Positions 26,610 through 36,022 are shown, numbered from the stretch's first letter. The stretch is 64,000 nt of DNA from an uncultured bacterium (GCA_938075305.1 CALJGV010000004.1:62001-126000), one strand, 5' to 3'. Numbers and translations: made by a program. The notes: a model not told the origin generated them from the letters alone.

Positions 26610-27427
26610 CCTGCGGCCAGCCTCGATGCGGCGGCGGCATCCACGTGAAGCTGCACGTCGGGATGGCCCGCCAGATAGCAGGCCGGAAGCCGCGCCCCGT
26701 CCTCCCCTCGGACGAGCCGGGCGACGATCTCGGCCTTGTGCCCGCCGAGCGCCACGATCCGGATACGCCTCGCCTCCAGGATGGTCCCCACCCCCATGGT
26801 CACGGCCCGCCGCGGCACTCCGTCCAGGCCCCCAAAGGTCCGGACCGCATCCTCGCGAGTCCTTGCGGCGAGCTCGACCTCGCGGGTGCGCGAGTCCGGT
26901 CGAGAGCCCGGCTCGTTGAAGGCGATGTGCCCGTTCCCCCCGAGCCCGAGCAGCTGTAGATCCAGGCCCCCGGCCGTCTCGATCGCAGCCTCGAAGGCTC
27001 GGGCGCTCCGGACGCTCTCGACGCCAGGCTGCGAGTCGGGGGACGCTGGAAACGACACCTGGGCATTCGAGACACCGGCGGGGCCGAAGAGGTGACGGTC
27101 CATGAAGGCGCGGAAGCTCTCCTTGCTTCCCGGGGCCAGGCCCAGGTACTCGTCGAGATTGAAGGTCCGCACCTGATCCAACCGCAGGGACCTCGCCTCA
27201 AGCGCACCAACCAGCGCTCGGTAGACGCCGACCATCGTCGACCCCGTGGCGAGCCCGAGCGCCGCGGTCGGCTTGGCGGCGACCAGCTCCAGGACCTCCT
27301 CCGCCACGGCGGCGCAGGCCACCTCCGCCGTGGGGTGGACGGTCACCTGGATCGGCTCGCGGTGCCCCTGCGGCGCTCCGCTTGCGCAGAGCTCGTCTGG
27401 CTCGGCTCGCTGCTGCCCCTCCTTCAT
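26606..27427 (-). CDS. nagB: Glucosamine-6-phosphate deaminase
   Basis: NagB converts glucosamine-6-phosphate to fructose-6-phosphate and ammonia. ATGSTMVGVY binds phosphate, FNLDEYLGL carries the catalytic Asp, and LGLGGNGHIAFNEPGS is the family signature with the active-site His. The start is given as ATG 27427, which makes an N-terminal extension of about 27 residues; GTG 27346 (just before TVHPTAE) fits the usual family start better. It is part of the cutC-nagB-ROK-like-SSS operon, with cutC 30 bases upstream. Confidence 0.93.
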   Translation of the reverse strand: MKEGQQRAEPDELCASGAPQGHREPIQVTVHPTAEVACAAVAEEVLELVAAKPTAALGLATGSTMVGVYRALVGALEARSLRLDQVRTFNLDEYLGLAPGSKESFRAFMDRHLFGPAGVSNAQVSFPASPDSQPGVESVRSARAFEAAIETAGGLDLQLLGLGGNGHIAFNEPGSRPDSRTREVELAARTREDAVRTFGGLDGVPRRAVTMGVGTILEARRIRIVALGGHKAEIVARLVRGEDGARLPACYLAGHPDVQLHVDAAAASRLAAG

Positions 27428-27457
27428 GGAGGTCGAGTCTAGCGAGCCCCGGGCCGG

Positions 27458-28231
27458 TCACGAAGGACCGCCCCGAGCGGCCGCGATGAATCGGCCGGCG
27501 CTCCCACGCTCCAAGGTCAGGCGCCTGTCCTCGGGGCCCGCCCCGGCCTTACCCAGGGGAAAGGCTCGCCCCTCGCCCCCTGCCTTGACCGCCACGCTGT
27601 GACTGCAGGAGCCATGGATCGCCGGGACCCCGGTGGCCTCGAGCAGCCTCGCCGCGGACTCGCCGGTCACCCCTCCCGCCGCGACCACCTCGAGCGCACC
27701 CCCGACGTGCTCCACGAGGCCCCGCAGCTCCTCCCGGCCCTCCCACGCCGACCGGGCGCCGCCCGAGGTCAGGAGGCGGTCCACGCCGAGCCCAAGCAGC
27801 GCGTCGAGCCCGGCGCCAGGGTCCGCGAGATGGTCGAAGGCCCTGTGGAACGTCACCTTCAGGGAACCTGAGTCCTCGACCAGCCGCGCGGTTCGAGCGA
27901 CATCCACCTCGCCAGAGGCCGTCAATACCCCGAGGGCAACGCCATCCGCCCCGAGGTCGCGGGCCGCCACGACGTCGGCCTGGAGCGCGGCGAAGTCGCC
28001 GTCATCGAGGACAAAGTCCCCGCGCCGTGGCCGCGTCAGGACCACGATCTCGGCCTCGCCCCCGCGCGCTCGCGCCCGATCCCGGGCCAGCAACGCCCCG
28101 CGCAGCAGCCCCGGCCCCGGGCTCACGCCCCCCACCTCCAGGGCTGCGCACAGCTCGATGCGGTCCGCCCCGAGCTGGAGCGCCAGCTCGACGGAGGCGA
28201 GGTCGGTGCAGAGCAGTTCTGCGATGGCCAT
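27458..28231 (-). CDS. cutC: CutC-family TIM-barrel protein
   Basis: The 257-residue protein starts at ATG 28231 (MAIAELLCTD). Family motifs are GADRIELCAALEVGGVSPG, VTFHRAFDH, RLLTSGG, EVVAAGGVTG and HGSCSHSV. CutC was named for copper tolerance in E. coli, but that role is disputed, and the fold is a TIM barrel resembling sugar-handling enzymes. Heading an amino-sugar operon here supports a metabolic role; this is inference. It is divergent from the membrane protein at 28332. Confidence 0.92.
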   Translation of the reverse strand: MAIAELLCTDLASVELALQLGADRIELCAALEVGGVSPGPGLLRGALLARDRARARGGEAEIVVLTRPRRGDFVLDDGDFAALQADVVAARDLGADGVALGVLTASGEVDVARTARLVEDSGSLKVTFHRAFDHLADPGAGLDALLGLGVDRLLTSGGARSAWEGREELRGLVEHVGGALEVVAAGGVTGESAARLLEATGVPAIHGSCSHSVAVKAGGEGRAFPLGKAGAGPEDRRLTLERGSAGRFIAAARGGPS

Positions 28232-28331
28232 GGGAGGTCGGCCGCCTCTCGGCGGGTGAGGTGAGGTCGGGGGCCATCCGCCCCCGCCACGGCCCGAAAT
28301 GGACGAGGACTGAGGGCCCGGCTTCCGTAGC

Positions 28332-30227
28332 ATGCGACACGGAACCTCCACCGTGCACCGCTTTCCTCGCCCGCTCCTGATCGCCGCGGCCCTGTATGTC
28401 CTCTTCAGGGCCTGGGTCCTCACGACCTCCTTCGACGCGGTCGCGATCCCGGTGTACGAGGTGCCCAACATGGGCAACCAGGCATGGCTTCTCCAGGATG
28501 GCTTCCGGGGCGTTCCGTGGAGTTACTACTACGACAACGCCGGCGGCCAGCTCCTGACGGCGCTCCTCGCGGCCCCCCTCTACTGGCTCTTCGGGGCCAG
28601 CTACCTGACCCTGAAGCTGGTGCCCTTCCTCATGGGGCTCGCCATCATGGGGCTCATCTGGCGCTTCCTCGAGGGGAACTTCAACCGCACCGCGGCAGTG
28701 ATCGGCGTGCTCCTCTTCGCCCTCGCGCCGCCCACCCTCACCAAGTACTCGCTCCTCGCCAAGGGCAACCACTTCGAGGGGCTCCTCTTCCTGTTCCTGC
28801 CGGTGGTGCTCATCTTCGAGGCCAACCGCCGCGAGCGCCGCGCACCGTGGCTGATCGGCGCCGGGCTCTCAGCCGGCTTCGCCGTGGTCGTCTACTACGG
28901 CTCGCTCCTCGCCCTCTCCCTCCTCGCGCCCGTGCAGCTTCGCCTGCGCGGCGTTGGCGGCGCCCTCTCCGATCTCCGCTGGCTGCTCCCCGCCGCGGCG
29001 CTGGGGATCTCCCCGCTCCTCGCGCTCCACTCCATGACCGACGGCCGCGCAGGCCGATTCGCAGACAAGTTCACCTCCGTCGACCCCCGACTCGACGCCG
29101 GCGGCCTCTGGTCCGAAACGCGCTCCCTGCTCGTGGACACCCTCCCCGGCGGCGCCTGCTACGAGGCCATTGGCCCGGTCTCGGGCATGGTCGGGGAGTG
29201 GCTCCTGCTCCTCGCCCTGGGGGCCGCCTGGCTCGGGCTGATTCGCCAGGCGGCGAGGCCATCGCAGGGCGGCTCCCCCCAGGAGCGTGCACGCCGCGGC
29301 GCCGCGCTCCTGCTCGCCGCCTACCTCCCCCTCGTCCTCGGCGTCATCGCCGTCGGGGTCCTCAAGATCCGCAGCATGCCCCCGCCCGTGGAGATCGGAG
29401 GCGTCCGCTACCTGGTCTCCTTCTACTTCTTCGGGGTCCTGGGGATCGCCGCGGCGAGCGGCCAGCTCCTCGAATCCGCACGGCTCGGCCGGCGCAGGAT
29501 GGGCATGGCCCTTGTCGGCTGCGCCGCGGCCACGACGCTCTTCGTCCTGCCCATCGGGAGCACCCACTTCGAACGGACCGCGGACGGGGTCCGCTACCCT
29601 GGGACCTTCTTCCGCAACTACGGGAGCCTGATCCAGCGCGGAGCCGTCAAGGACCCCGTCACGGGCAAGCTCCGTCTGCTCCCCGAGGAGGTGCTGCGGA
29701 TTGCCGACTGCTTCGATGGGGAGCGCCGGGAGGACGTGCTGCTGAGCACGGGTAACAGCCTCGCCTACGGGACCCTCGCCCAGGAAGGCGGGATCGACCT
29801 CGACGTGCTCGTGGCCGGATATCCAGAGGAGGCCGCCGCTCACCTGCTCCGCGGCGTGGGGAGCTTCCTGCGAGAGTCCCTCCCCCGAAGCGGACCGGCC
29901 CCGCCGCGCCTTCAGGCCGTCCTGACCAACGCCCTCCGTCACCCCCATTATCGCGAGCGGGTCGCCGAGGGCATGGGCATGTCCCTGACCTATCCCCTGC
30001 GGCGCAGCCTGCCCGACCATGTCCTCCGCACGGAGCGCGCCCTCGTGGAGGTCCCGGGCGACCTACGGCGCGCGGTGCGCAGGGGGCAGGGCATCGACCT
30101 CGGCGTCCGAGCGCGCCTCGGCATCGCAGGGACCCACCGCCGCCTGGAGGAGGTCCTCGGAAACGTCGATGACCCCGCCGAGCGCGAGGCGCTCCGCGGG
30201 GCCATCGAGGCCTCGGCGTCAAGGTGA
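28332..30227 (+). CDS. Multi-pass membrane protein, GT-C-like
   Basis: The 631-residue protein has about ten membrane helices in the first 420 residues and a soluble helical C-terminus of about 200. The first extracytoplasmic loop (IPVYEVPNMGNQAW) lacks a clear DD motif. The general shape resembles dolichyl/polyprenyl-phosphate-sugar GT-C transferases, but no specific family is recognised. A TAGCAT box at 28328-28333 overlaps the ATG, so GTG 28353 (VHRFPRPLLI) may be the true start. Its end nearly abuts the convergent citrate synthase gene (1 base apart). Confidence 0.5.
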   Translation: MRHGTSTVHRFPRPLLIAAALYVLFRAWVLTTSFDAVAIPVYEVPNMGNQAWLLQDGFRGVPWSYYYDNAGGQLLTALLAAPLYWLFGASYLTLKLVPFLMGLAIMGLIWRFLEGNFNRTAAVIGVLLFALAPPTLTKYSLLAKGNHFEGLLFLFLPVVLIFEANRRERRAPWLIGAGLSAGFAVVVYYGSLLALSLLAPVQLRLRGVGGALSDLRWLLPAAALGISPLLALHSMTDGRAGRFADKFTSVDPRLDAGGLWSETRSLLVDTLPGGACYEAIGPVSGMVGEWLLLLALGAAWLGLIRQAARPSQGGSPQERARRGAALLLAAYLPLVLGVIAVGVLKIRSMPPPVEIGGVRYLVSFYFFGVLGIAAASGQLLESARLGRRRMGMALVGCAAATTLFVLPIGSTHFERTADGVRYPGTFFRNYGSLIQRGAVKDPVTGKLRLLPEEVLRIADCFDGERREDVLLSTGNSLAYGTLAQEGGIDLDVLVAGYPEEAAAHLLRGVGSFLRESLPRSGPAPPRLQAVLTNALRHPHYRERVAEGMGMSLTYPLRRSLPDHVLRTERALVEVPGDLRRAVRRGQGIDLGVRARLGIAGTHRRLEEVLGNVDDPAEREALRGAIEASASR

Positions 30228-30228
30228 C

Positions 30229-31365
30229 TCAGCGCTCGGACATGGGCGCGTAGCTGCGCTCGCGCTGGCCCACGTAGATCTGGGCCGGGCGGAACAGCTT
30301 GTTGTCCTCGTGCTGCTCCAACCAGTGGGCGCAGTAGCCTGCGACCCGCGCCATGGCGAAGATCGGGGTGAAGACGTCGGTGTTCAGGCCGAGCTTCTCG
30401 TAGACCAGGCCGCTGAAGAAGTCGACGTTCGGGTAGATCCCACGCCCGCCAAGCTTGGCCGTGACGACCTCCTCGAGCTTCAGGGCAACGTCGTACTTGG
30501 GCGTCGAGCCGAGCTCGTCGAACAGCTTCACCGCGAGGACCTGGAGGTTCTTCGCGCGAGGGTCCTTGGTCTTGTAGACCCGGTGCCCGAAGCCCATCAC
30601 CTTGGACTTGGACTCCGCCTTGGCCTCATACCAGCCCTCCACGGCGTCCACCCCATCGATGGTCGAGAGCTGGTTCAGGACGCGCTCGTTCGCGCCGCCG
30701 TGGAGCGGCCCGAAGAGGGCCCCAACCGCGCCGCTGCACGAGGTGTAGGGGTCGTTCTCGGTGGACGCCACCACACGGCACGCGAAGGTGGACGCGTTCA
30801 TGGTGTGCTCAGCGTGAAGAATGAGCGCGCAGTCGAGGGTCTTCGACGCGATCTCCGCGGGCTCCTCGCCGTCGAGGCACCACAGGAAGTTAGCCGCGGT
30901 CGACAGGTCCGCCCGGGGCGCCACGTACTCCTTACCGGCCCGGACACGCTCGAAGAGCGCCACGAGCACAGGCGTCACCGCGATGACCCGCCGCGCAGCC
31001 TCGTCCTTCGAGGCGGCGTCACGGAGGTCCACCTTCGGGCTCACCATACCGAGGGCCGCCAGGGACGCCTGCAGCGCCTGCATGGGGTGCCCCGTAACGG
31101 GGAACGCCTGGACCATCTTCACGAGCGTGGGCGAGGGCACGCGCAGGCGAGCGAGGTCGGCCTCGAAGGCCTCGAGCTCAGCGCTGGAGGGGAGCTCACC
31201 GTACAGGAGGAGCCAGGCGACCTCCTCGAAGGTGCTGTGAGCGGAGAGGTCCTCGATGGGGTAGCCGCGGTACTCCAGAACGCCCGCCTGGCCGTCGATG
31301 AAGCTCACCGAGGACTCTGCGGCCGGAATACCTGCCAGACCGGGGACTAGCTCAGGGGATGACAC
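30229..31365 (-). CDS. gltA: Citrate synthase
   Basis: The 378-residue enzyme condenses oxaloacetate and acetyl-CoA. Active-site elements are present: HAEHTMNAS, GPLHGGANE (catalytic His), MGFGHRVYKTKDPRA (substrate-binding His) and PNVDFFSG (catalytic Asp). The length matches the short, Gram-positive-type (and 2-methylcitrate-like) citrate synthases rather than the 430-residue NADH-regulated form. It follows pepA by 48 bases on the same strand and may be cotranscribed. Confidence 0.93.
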   Translation of the reverse strand: MSSPELVPGLAGIPAAESSVSFIDGQAGVLEYRGYPIEDLSAHSTFEEVAWLLLYGELPSSAELEAFEADLARLRVPSPTLVKMVQAFPVTGHPMQALQASLAALGMVSPKVDLRDAASKDEAARRVIAVTPVLVALFERVRAGKEYVAPRADLSTAANFLWCLDGEEPAEIASKTLDCALILHAEHTMNASTFACRVVASTENDPYTSCSGAVGALFGPLHGGANERVLNQLSTIDGVDAVEGWYEAKAESKSKVMGFGHRVYKTKDPRAKNLQVLAVKLFDELGSTPKYDVALKLEEVVTAKLGGRGIYPNVDFFSGLVYEKLGLNTDVFTPIFAMARVAGYCAHWLEQHEDNKLFRPAQIYVGQRERSYAPMSER

Positions 31366-31413
31366 TAAAGGGCTCCGTGGGTGTGGGTTCAGAGAGATGG
31401 AGGCGCGGCGAGA

Positions 31414-32883
31414 TCAGGCCCGCTGCTTGAGGAATTCGATGAGGAGCCTAGCTCCGACGCCAGTTCCCGTGGAACCGCCGACCCAATCCCGGTCGCGCGT
31501 GTTCCAGGCCGTCCCGGCGATGTCCAGGTGGGCCCATTCGCGGTCCGCCGAGACGAAGTGCGAGAGGAACGCGGCCCCCTGGCTGGGCCCAGCGCCCATG
31601 GCCGGGGAGCCGATGTTGGCGAGGTCGGCGGACTTGCCCTTCATGCCGTCCTTGTGGGCGTCCAGCAGGGGCAGCGGCCAGACCTCCTCACCGGTCACGC
31701 CGCCGGCGGCGAGCAGGTCGTCGCGCAGGGCATCCGTCGTCGCGAACATGCCCGTCAGCTCGTGACCGAGCCCGACGATGACAGCCCCGGTGAGCGTGGC
31801 GAGGTCGATGATCGTGTCCGGCTTGACCTTCGATTCCACGTAGGAGAGGGCGTCCGCAAGGATCAAGCGACCCTCGGCGTCCGTGTTGAGGATCTCGACG
31901 GTCGTCCCGTTCATGCCCCGATGCACGTCGCCGGGCTTGGTGGCGTTGCCGTCGATGAGGTTCTCGGACGACGGCACGATGCCGTGGACCTCGAAGGGCA
32001 CCTCGAGCCCGCCAGCGAGCGCGTGCATGGCCCCGAGGACGGCGGCGCCGCCGGACATGTCGAAGCGCATCTCGTCCATCTTGGCGGGCGGCTTGAGCGA
32101 GTAGCCCCCGGCGTCGAAGGTCAGGCCCTTGCCCACGAACGCGATCCGCCCGCGGGACTTGCCCTTCGGCTTGTAGGTGAGGTGGATCAACCGGGCGGGC
32201 TCCACAGAACCAGCTGAGACGCCGAGCAGGAGCCCCATCCCCGCCTTCTTCATCGCCGCCTCATCCATGATCTTGGCCGTCATGCGCGGATGACGGCGGG
32301 CGATCCCACGGGCCTCCTTCGCGAGGGCGACCGGGGTCACGATGTTGCCCGCTCCGTTCTGAAGGTCGCGGGTGAACGCGCTCGCCGCGGCGAGGATCTC
32401 CCCCTCACGCGCGCCCTTCTTGAATGCGGCGCCCGGCCCGCCGACCGTGATGCCCTTCAGGGCGCAGGCCTTGGCCTTGCTCTTGGCGTTGTCATAGGAG
32501 TAGGTCGCGAGCACCGCTCCCTCCGCGGCAGCACGCCCCGCGGCCTGGGCTCCGATGGCCTCGCACGCGCCTGAGCTCACCTCAATGTGCATCGAGCGGC
32601 ACTCGCGCTTGAGCGCGGCCTTGGCCGCCACAGCGGCCGCCCGCCGAAGGGCTTCCCCGTCGATGGCGTCGACTGCCCCGAGGCCCACCAGGAGAACCTC
32701 ACCTGTGCCGCCGCCGCTGGCGTAGGTGCTACGGGTGGCAAGAGCCTTGCCGCCGAAGCCCGAGAGGAAACCCGCGGGAACGTCGACACCACTCGGCAGA
32801 GGAGCATCGCCGCCCTCGGGCACGAGGAGCGCGAGGAGGTCGGAGCGGGTGGCCTTGCCAGAGTCCTTGATGGAAAGCTTCAT
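31414..32883 (-). CDS. pepA: Leucyl aminopeptidase (M17)
   Basis: The 489-residue cytosol aminopeptidase carries KGLTFDAGGYSLKP, KMDEMRFDMSGGAAVLG and the signature NTDAEGRLILADAL, with the two-metal ligands Lys, Asp and Glu. The N-terminal macro-like domain is present. It removes N-terminal residues from peptides in the cytoplasm. The gene lies between the ETF-QO gene (51 bases) and gltA (48 bases). Confidence 0.94.
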   Translation of the reverse strand: MKLSIKDSGKATRSDLLALLVPEGGDAPLPSGVDVPAGFLSGFGGKALATRSTYASGGGTGEVLLVGLGAVDAIDGEALRRAAAVAAKAALKRECRSMHIEVSSGACEAIGAQAAGRAAAEGAVLATYSYDNAKSKAKACALKGITVGGPGAAFKKGAREGEILAAASAFTRDLQNGAGNIVTPVALAKEARGIARRHPRMTAKIMDEAAMKKAGMGLLLGVSAGSVEPARLIHLTYKPKGKSRGRIAFVGKGLTFDAGGYSLKPPAKMDEMRFDMSGGAAVLGAMHALAGGLEVPFEVHGIVPSSENLIDGNATKPGDVHRGMNGTTVEILNTDAEGRLILADALSYVESKVKPDTIIDLATLTGAVIVGLGHELTGMFATTDALRDDLLAAGGVTGEEVWPLPLLDAHKDGMKGKSADLANIGSPAMGAGPSQGAAFLSHFVSADREWAHLDIAGTAWNTRDRDWVGGSTGTGVGARLLIEFLKQRA

Positions 32884-32934
32884 GGGGAGAGCGGGTCGAG
32901 ATGGGTTCGAATTGGGGTCGGAGCGCCGACGGGA

Positions 32935-34617
32935 TCACATGCCCAGGTACTTCGGGCCGCCGCCGCCCTCGGGCACGACCCACTCGATGTTCTCGTAGGG
33001 GTCCATGATGTCGCAGGTCTTGCAGTGGACGCAGTTGGACGCGTTGATCACGACCGCCTCGGAGCCCTTGGGCCACTCGTACACGGCCGCCGGGCAGAAG
33101 TGCTTGCAAGGGTTGCCGTACTCCTCGGTGCAGCGGTCCACGCAGATGCTCGGATCGTTCACGAGGAGGTGGGCGGGCTGGTCCTCCTCGTGCATCGTCC
33201 CCGACAGGTAGACGTCGGTGAGCTTGTCCATGGAGTCCGAATCGTTGTAGCTCGGCGCCTCCGTGGTCGACCGAGAGTCCGGCGTCATGGTCTCGTGATC
33301 GCTGTGCCCTGGGCGGCGCGCCACCAGGCCGCGCCCCTTCGTGACCATCTGGATCCCGAAGTCGAGCATCCCGGCGAACAGGCCGCCCGAGAACGCCTGC
33401 CGGTAGTTCCGGTAGCCGTAGAGCTCATCCCGGGCCCAGGAGGCCTCATAGGCATCCTGGTACCCCTTCAGTCCCGCCTGGGAGGTGTCCCCGGCGGCGA
33501 GCGCCTTGGCGATGCCCTCGGCGGCCAACATCCCGGACTTGATCGCGAGGTGAATGCCCTTGAGGGTCGCCGCGTTGAGGAAGCCGCCCGTGTCCCCCAC
33601 GAACACGAAACCGTCGCCGTGGAGCCGCGGCTGCGAGAAGTAACCGCCCTCGGGAACACACTTGGCGCCGTAGTTGATCGGCTTGCCGCCCTCGAGCAGG
33701 CGCTGGATCTTCGGGTGCTGCTTCCACTTGACGAACAGCCCGTGCGGGTCGAGGCGGGCGTCGGGGTGGTCGAGGCCGACCACGAAGCCGATGGAGATCT
33801 TGTTCTCGGCGATGCCATACACCCATGAGCCGCCGTAGCTCTTGGTGTCCAGGGGGTAGCCCCCGGTGTGCATGACCTTGCCGTGCATCTCCTTGCCGAT
33901 CTCCGGCGAGACCTCCCAGATCTCCTTGATGCCGGTGCCGTACGTCTGCGGGTTGCGGCCGTCCATCACGTCCAGCCGGCGGAAGAGGTCCTTGGCGAGG
34001 TTGCCCCGGACCCCCTCGGCGAAGACGGTGACGTCCGCGGAGACGTCCATGCCCGGCTCGAAGGTGGCCTTCTGAGAGCCATCCTTGGCAACGCCGCTGT
34101 CCCGGGTCTGAACGCCGACCACCCGGTCCGTGTCGCCATCGAAGCGAGCCTCCGCGACCGGGAAGCCGGCGTAGATCTCAACGCCCATCTCCTCGGCCTC
34201 ATTCGACATCCACTTGGTGATCTCGTTCAGGGAGACCATGTAGTTGCCGTGGTTCTTGAGGGGCGGCGGGCAGAGCGGCCCCTTGAGCTTCAGGCTCCCG
34301 CCGCCGGGGCGGAGCATCTCCGCCCAGTCGTCCTTGACCTCGGACAGCACGGGGAAGCCGCGCTCCTTCCAGTCAGGGAACAGTTCCGCGATCCCCTTGG
34401 GATCCATGACCGCCCCTGAGAGGCTGTGGTGACCAATCTCCTCCGCCTTATCGAGCACCAGAATCGTCCGGTCCTCGTCCCCCGCCTCCTTCAGCAAGCG
34501 CGAGAGGTGGATCGCGCAAGACAGACCAGCGGGGCCGGCGCCGACAATGCAGACATCAACCGGGAGTTCTTCCCGCTCCACGTCTCTGACGTTCAGGGAG
34601 GTGATCCTGGGCTTCAT
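32935..34617 (-). CDS. Electron-transfer flavoprotein-ubiquinone oxidoreductase (ETF-QO)
   Basis: The 560-residue protein starts at ATG 34617 (MKPRITSLNV). The FAD-binding GAGPAGLSCAIHL lies near residue 22, followed by the GG-doublet and quinone-site segments typical of ETF-QO. At the C-terminus a ferredoxin-like domain has CVDRC, CKHFCPA and CVHCKTCDIMDP, the ligands for one [4Fe-4S] cluster. It passes electrons from acyl-CoA and other dehydrogenases via ETF to quinone at the membrane. The etfAB genes are not in the window. A TATACT box at 34720-34725 may drive it. Confidence 0.94.
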   Translation of the reverse strand: MKPRITSLNVRDVEREELPVDVCIVGAGPAGLSCAIHLSRLLKEAGDEDRTILVLDKAEEIGHHSLSGAVMDPKGIAELFPDWKERGFPVLSEVKDDWAEMLRPGGGSLKLKGPLCPPPLKNHGNYMVSLNEITKWMSNEAEEMGVEIYAGFPVAEARFDGDTDRVVGVQTRDSGVAKDGSQKATFEPGMDVSADVTVFAEGVRGNLAKDLFRRLDVMDGRNPQTYGTGIKEIWEVSPEIGKEMHGKVMHTGGYPLDTKSYGGSWVYGIAENKISIGFVVGLDHPDARLDPHGLFVKWKQHPKIQRLLEGGKPINYGAKCVPEGGYFSQPRLHGDGFVFVGDTGGFLNAATLKGIHLAIKSGMLAAEGIAKALAAGDTSQAGLKGYQDAYEASWARDELYGYRNYRQAFSGGLFAGMLDFGIQMVTKGRGLVARRPGHSDHETMTPDSRSTTEAPSYNDSDSMDKLTDVYLSGTMHEEDQPAHLLVNDPSICVDRCTEEYGNPCKHFCPAAVYEWPKGSEAVVINASNCVHCKTCDIMDPYENIEWVVPEGGGGPKYLGM

Positions 34618-34719
34618 CGGGGTGCTGGATGGGGACCGCACGCAGGCGCGCAGCGGACGGGGCGAGGGCTCGTGGACGGGAGCCAGCCTGTCGGCTCCCA
34701 TCGAGGGGATGGGGCGAAG

Positions 34720-34725
34720 AGTATA
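34720..34725 (-). promoter_or_regulatory. -10 element candidate for the ETF-QO gene
   Basis: On the minus strand TATACT lies about 100 bases before the ETF-QO ATG; no strong -35 box is found at 17-18 bases. It suggests a start inside the moaDE-ETF-QO gap. Confidence 0.4.
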
Positions 34726-34737
34726 CGCCCTAGCGCC

Positions 34738-35478
34738 TCAGGACCGATCCCCGATCCAGTGGTGTCCTGTGCTGTAGACCTCCTTCTTCCAGACCGGGAG
34801 GCGCTCCTTCAGCGTGTCAATGAGGTATCTGGCTGCGAGGAAGGCCGCGTCACGGTGGGGGCTGGCCACCGCGATCACCACGCTGGGCTCCCCCACGCCG
34901 ACCACACCGGTCCGGTGAACACACAGCATCCTGAGGGTTCGGTCCACCCCGTCCCCCTGGGCCTCCCTGGTCGACGGACCGTGAGCCGCCAGGCAGCCAT
35001 CGAAGATCCGACGCATCTCGGGCCCCGCCATGGCCTCGAAGGCCTCGTAGTCCAGCCTGGAGACCTCTTGGCCCCGATTGACCTCCCGGGTCGTCCCGGT
35101 GAAGAGCACGATCGCCCCACAGCGTGGGCTCCCGACCCTGGCCTGAAGTGCCCCTGGGTCGATGGGCTCCGAGGAGAGCTCGAAGACGCCATCCTCCAGC
35201 GTTGACCCGGGCGCCCCGCCGCTCACCGGCGGCAGGATGGCCACCACGTCCGTCGGCTCAACCACCCGGTCCACAGTCGCGTACTCGTCTCCGACCACCA
35301 CGGAGGCGAAGGCCAGATCGCCCAGCGACGGGACCTGCTCCTGCACCATGGCCTTGAGGGCCGCGGTGCTGGTCCCCAAAGGGACCCCGACCACCGTGAC
35401 GGAGTCGGCACCCGCGCGCTCACGCAGGACCGCGAAGAGGCGGACCTCCAGGTCGAACGCAGCCGGTGCCTCCCCCAC
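34738..35478 (-). CDS. MoaD-MoaE fusion, molybdopterin synthase
   Basis: The 246-residue protein starts at GTG 35478, 4 bases after the ssb stop; the open frame to 35685 lies inside ssb. Residues 8-88 are MoaD (VRLFAVLRERAG ... ILPPVSGG, with G87-G88). About residues 105-246 are MoaE (GAIVLFTGTTRE, LDYEAFEAMA, HRTGVVGVGE, WKKEVYSTGHHWI). Molybdopterin synthase adds two sulfurs to precursor Z. The MoaD glycine end must be free to form a thiocarboxylate, so the fusion probably needs cleavage, as proposed for mycobacterial MoaX. Confidence 0.88.
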   Translation of the reverse strand: MGEAPAAFDLEVRLFAVLRERAGADSVTVVGVPLGTSTAALKAMVQEQVPSLGDLAFASVVVGDEYATVDRVVEPTDVVAILPPVSGGAPGSTLEDGVFELSSEPIDPGALQARVGSPRCGAIVLFTGTTREVNRGQEVSRLDYEAFEAMAGPEMRRIFDGCLAAHGPSTREAQGDGVDRTLRMLCVHRTGVVGVGEPSVVIAVASPHRDAAFLAARYLIDTLKERLPVWKKEVYSTGHHWIGDRS

Positions 35479-35482
35479 GGAA

Positions 35483-36022
35483 TCAGAAGGGGGTGTCGTC
35501 GTCGCCCAGGAAGGCCGCGCCGGGGTCCCCGCCCTGGGCCTGCCCGCCGCCGCCACCGCCGCCGCCGTAGCCGCCGCCGCCATAGCCGCCCCCGGCCGCC
35601 GCCGACTGCTGCTGGGGCTGCTGCCCGCCGTAGCCACCGTCGAAGCCACCGTCGCGGCCGCCGCCACCGCCACCGCCGGCCTCACGACCGCCGCCGACGA
35701 ACTCCCAGTTGTTGGCGACCACGTAGAGCTTCGAGCGCTTCTGGCCGGACTCCTTGTCCTCCCACTGGTCGAACCGCAGCTCGCCGTCGATGAACGCTGA
35801 GGCTCCCTTCTTGTGGAACTTGTCGAAGGCCTCGCCCCGCTTGCCGAAGATCGTCACGTCGACGAACGTCGGCTCCTCGCGCCACTGGTCCGTCTGCTGA
35901 TCCTTGACCCTGCGGTTGACCGCCATCCCCACCTTGCAGATGGCCATGTTGCTGGCGGTGTAGCGGAGCTCGGGGTCACGGGTCAGGTTGCCCATGAGAA
36001 TGACCTTGTTGAAGGACGCCAT
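35483..36022 (-). CDS. ssb: Single-stranded DNA-binding protein
   Basis: The 179-residue SSB starts at ATG 36022 with GAGG upstream. The OB-fold covers residues 1-110 (NKVILMGNLTRDPELRY, TFVDVTIFGKRGE, FIDGELRFDQWED, YVVANNWEFV). A glycine/glutamine-rich linker follows, then the acidic tip DDDTPF that recruits repair proteins. It is divergent from the PilZ gene and just upstream of the moaDE fusion. GGC/GCC-rich codons make the 35530-35690 stretch low-complexity. Confidence 0.96.
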   Translation of the reverse strand: MASFNKVILMGNLTRDPELRYTASNMAICKVGMAVNRRVKDQQTDQWREEPTFVDVTIFGKRGEAFDKFHKKGASAFIDGELRFDQWEDKESGQKRSKLYVVANNWEFVGGGREAGGGGGGGRDGGFDGGYGGQQPQQQSAAAGGGYGGGGYGGGGGGGGQAQGGDPGAAFLGDDDTPF

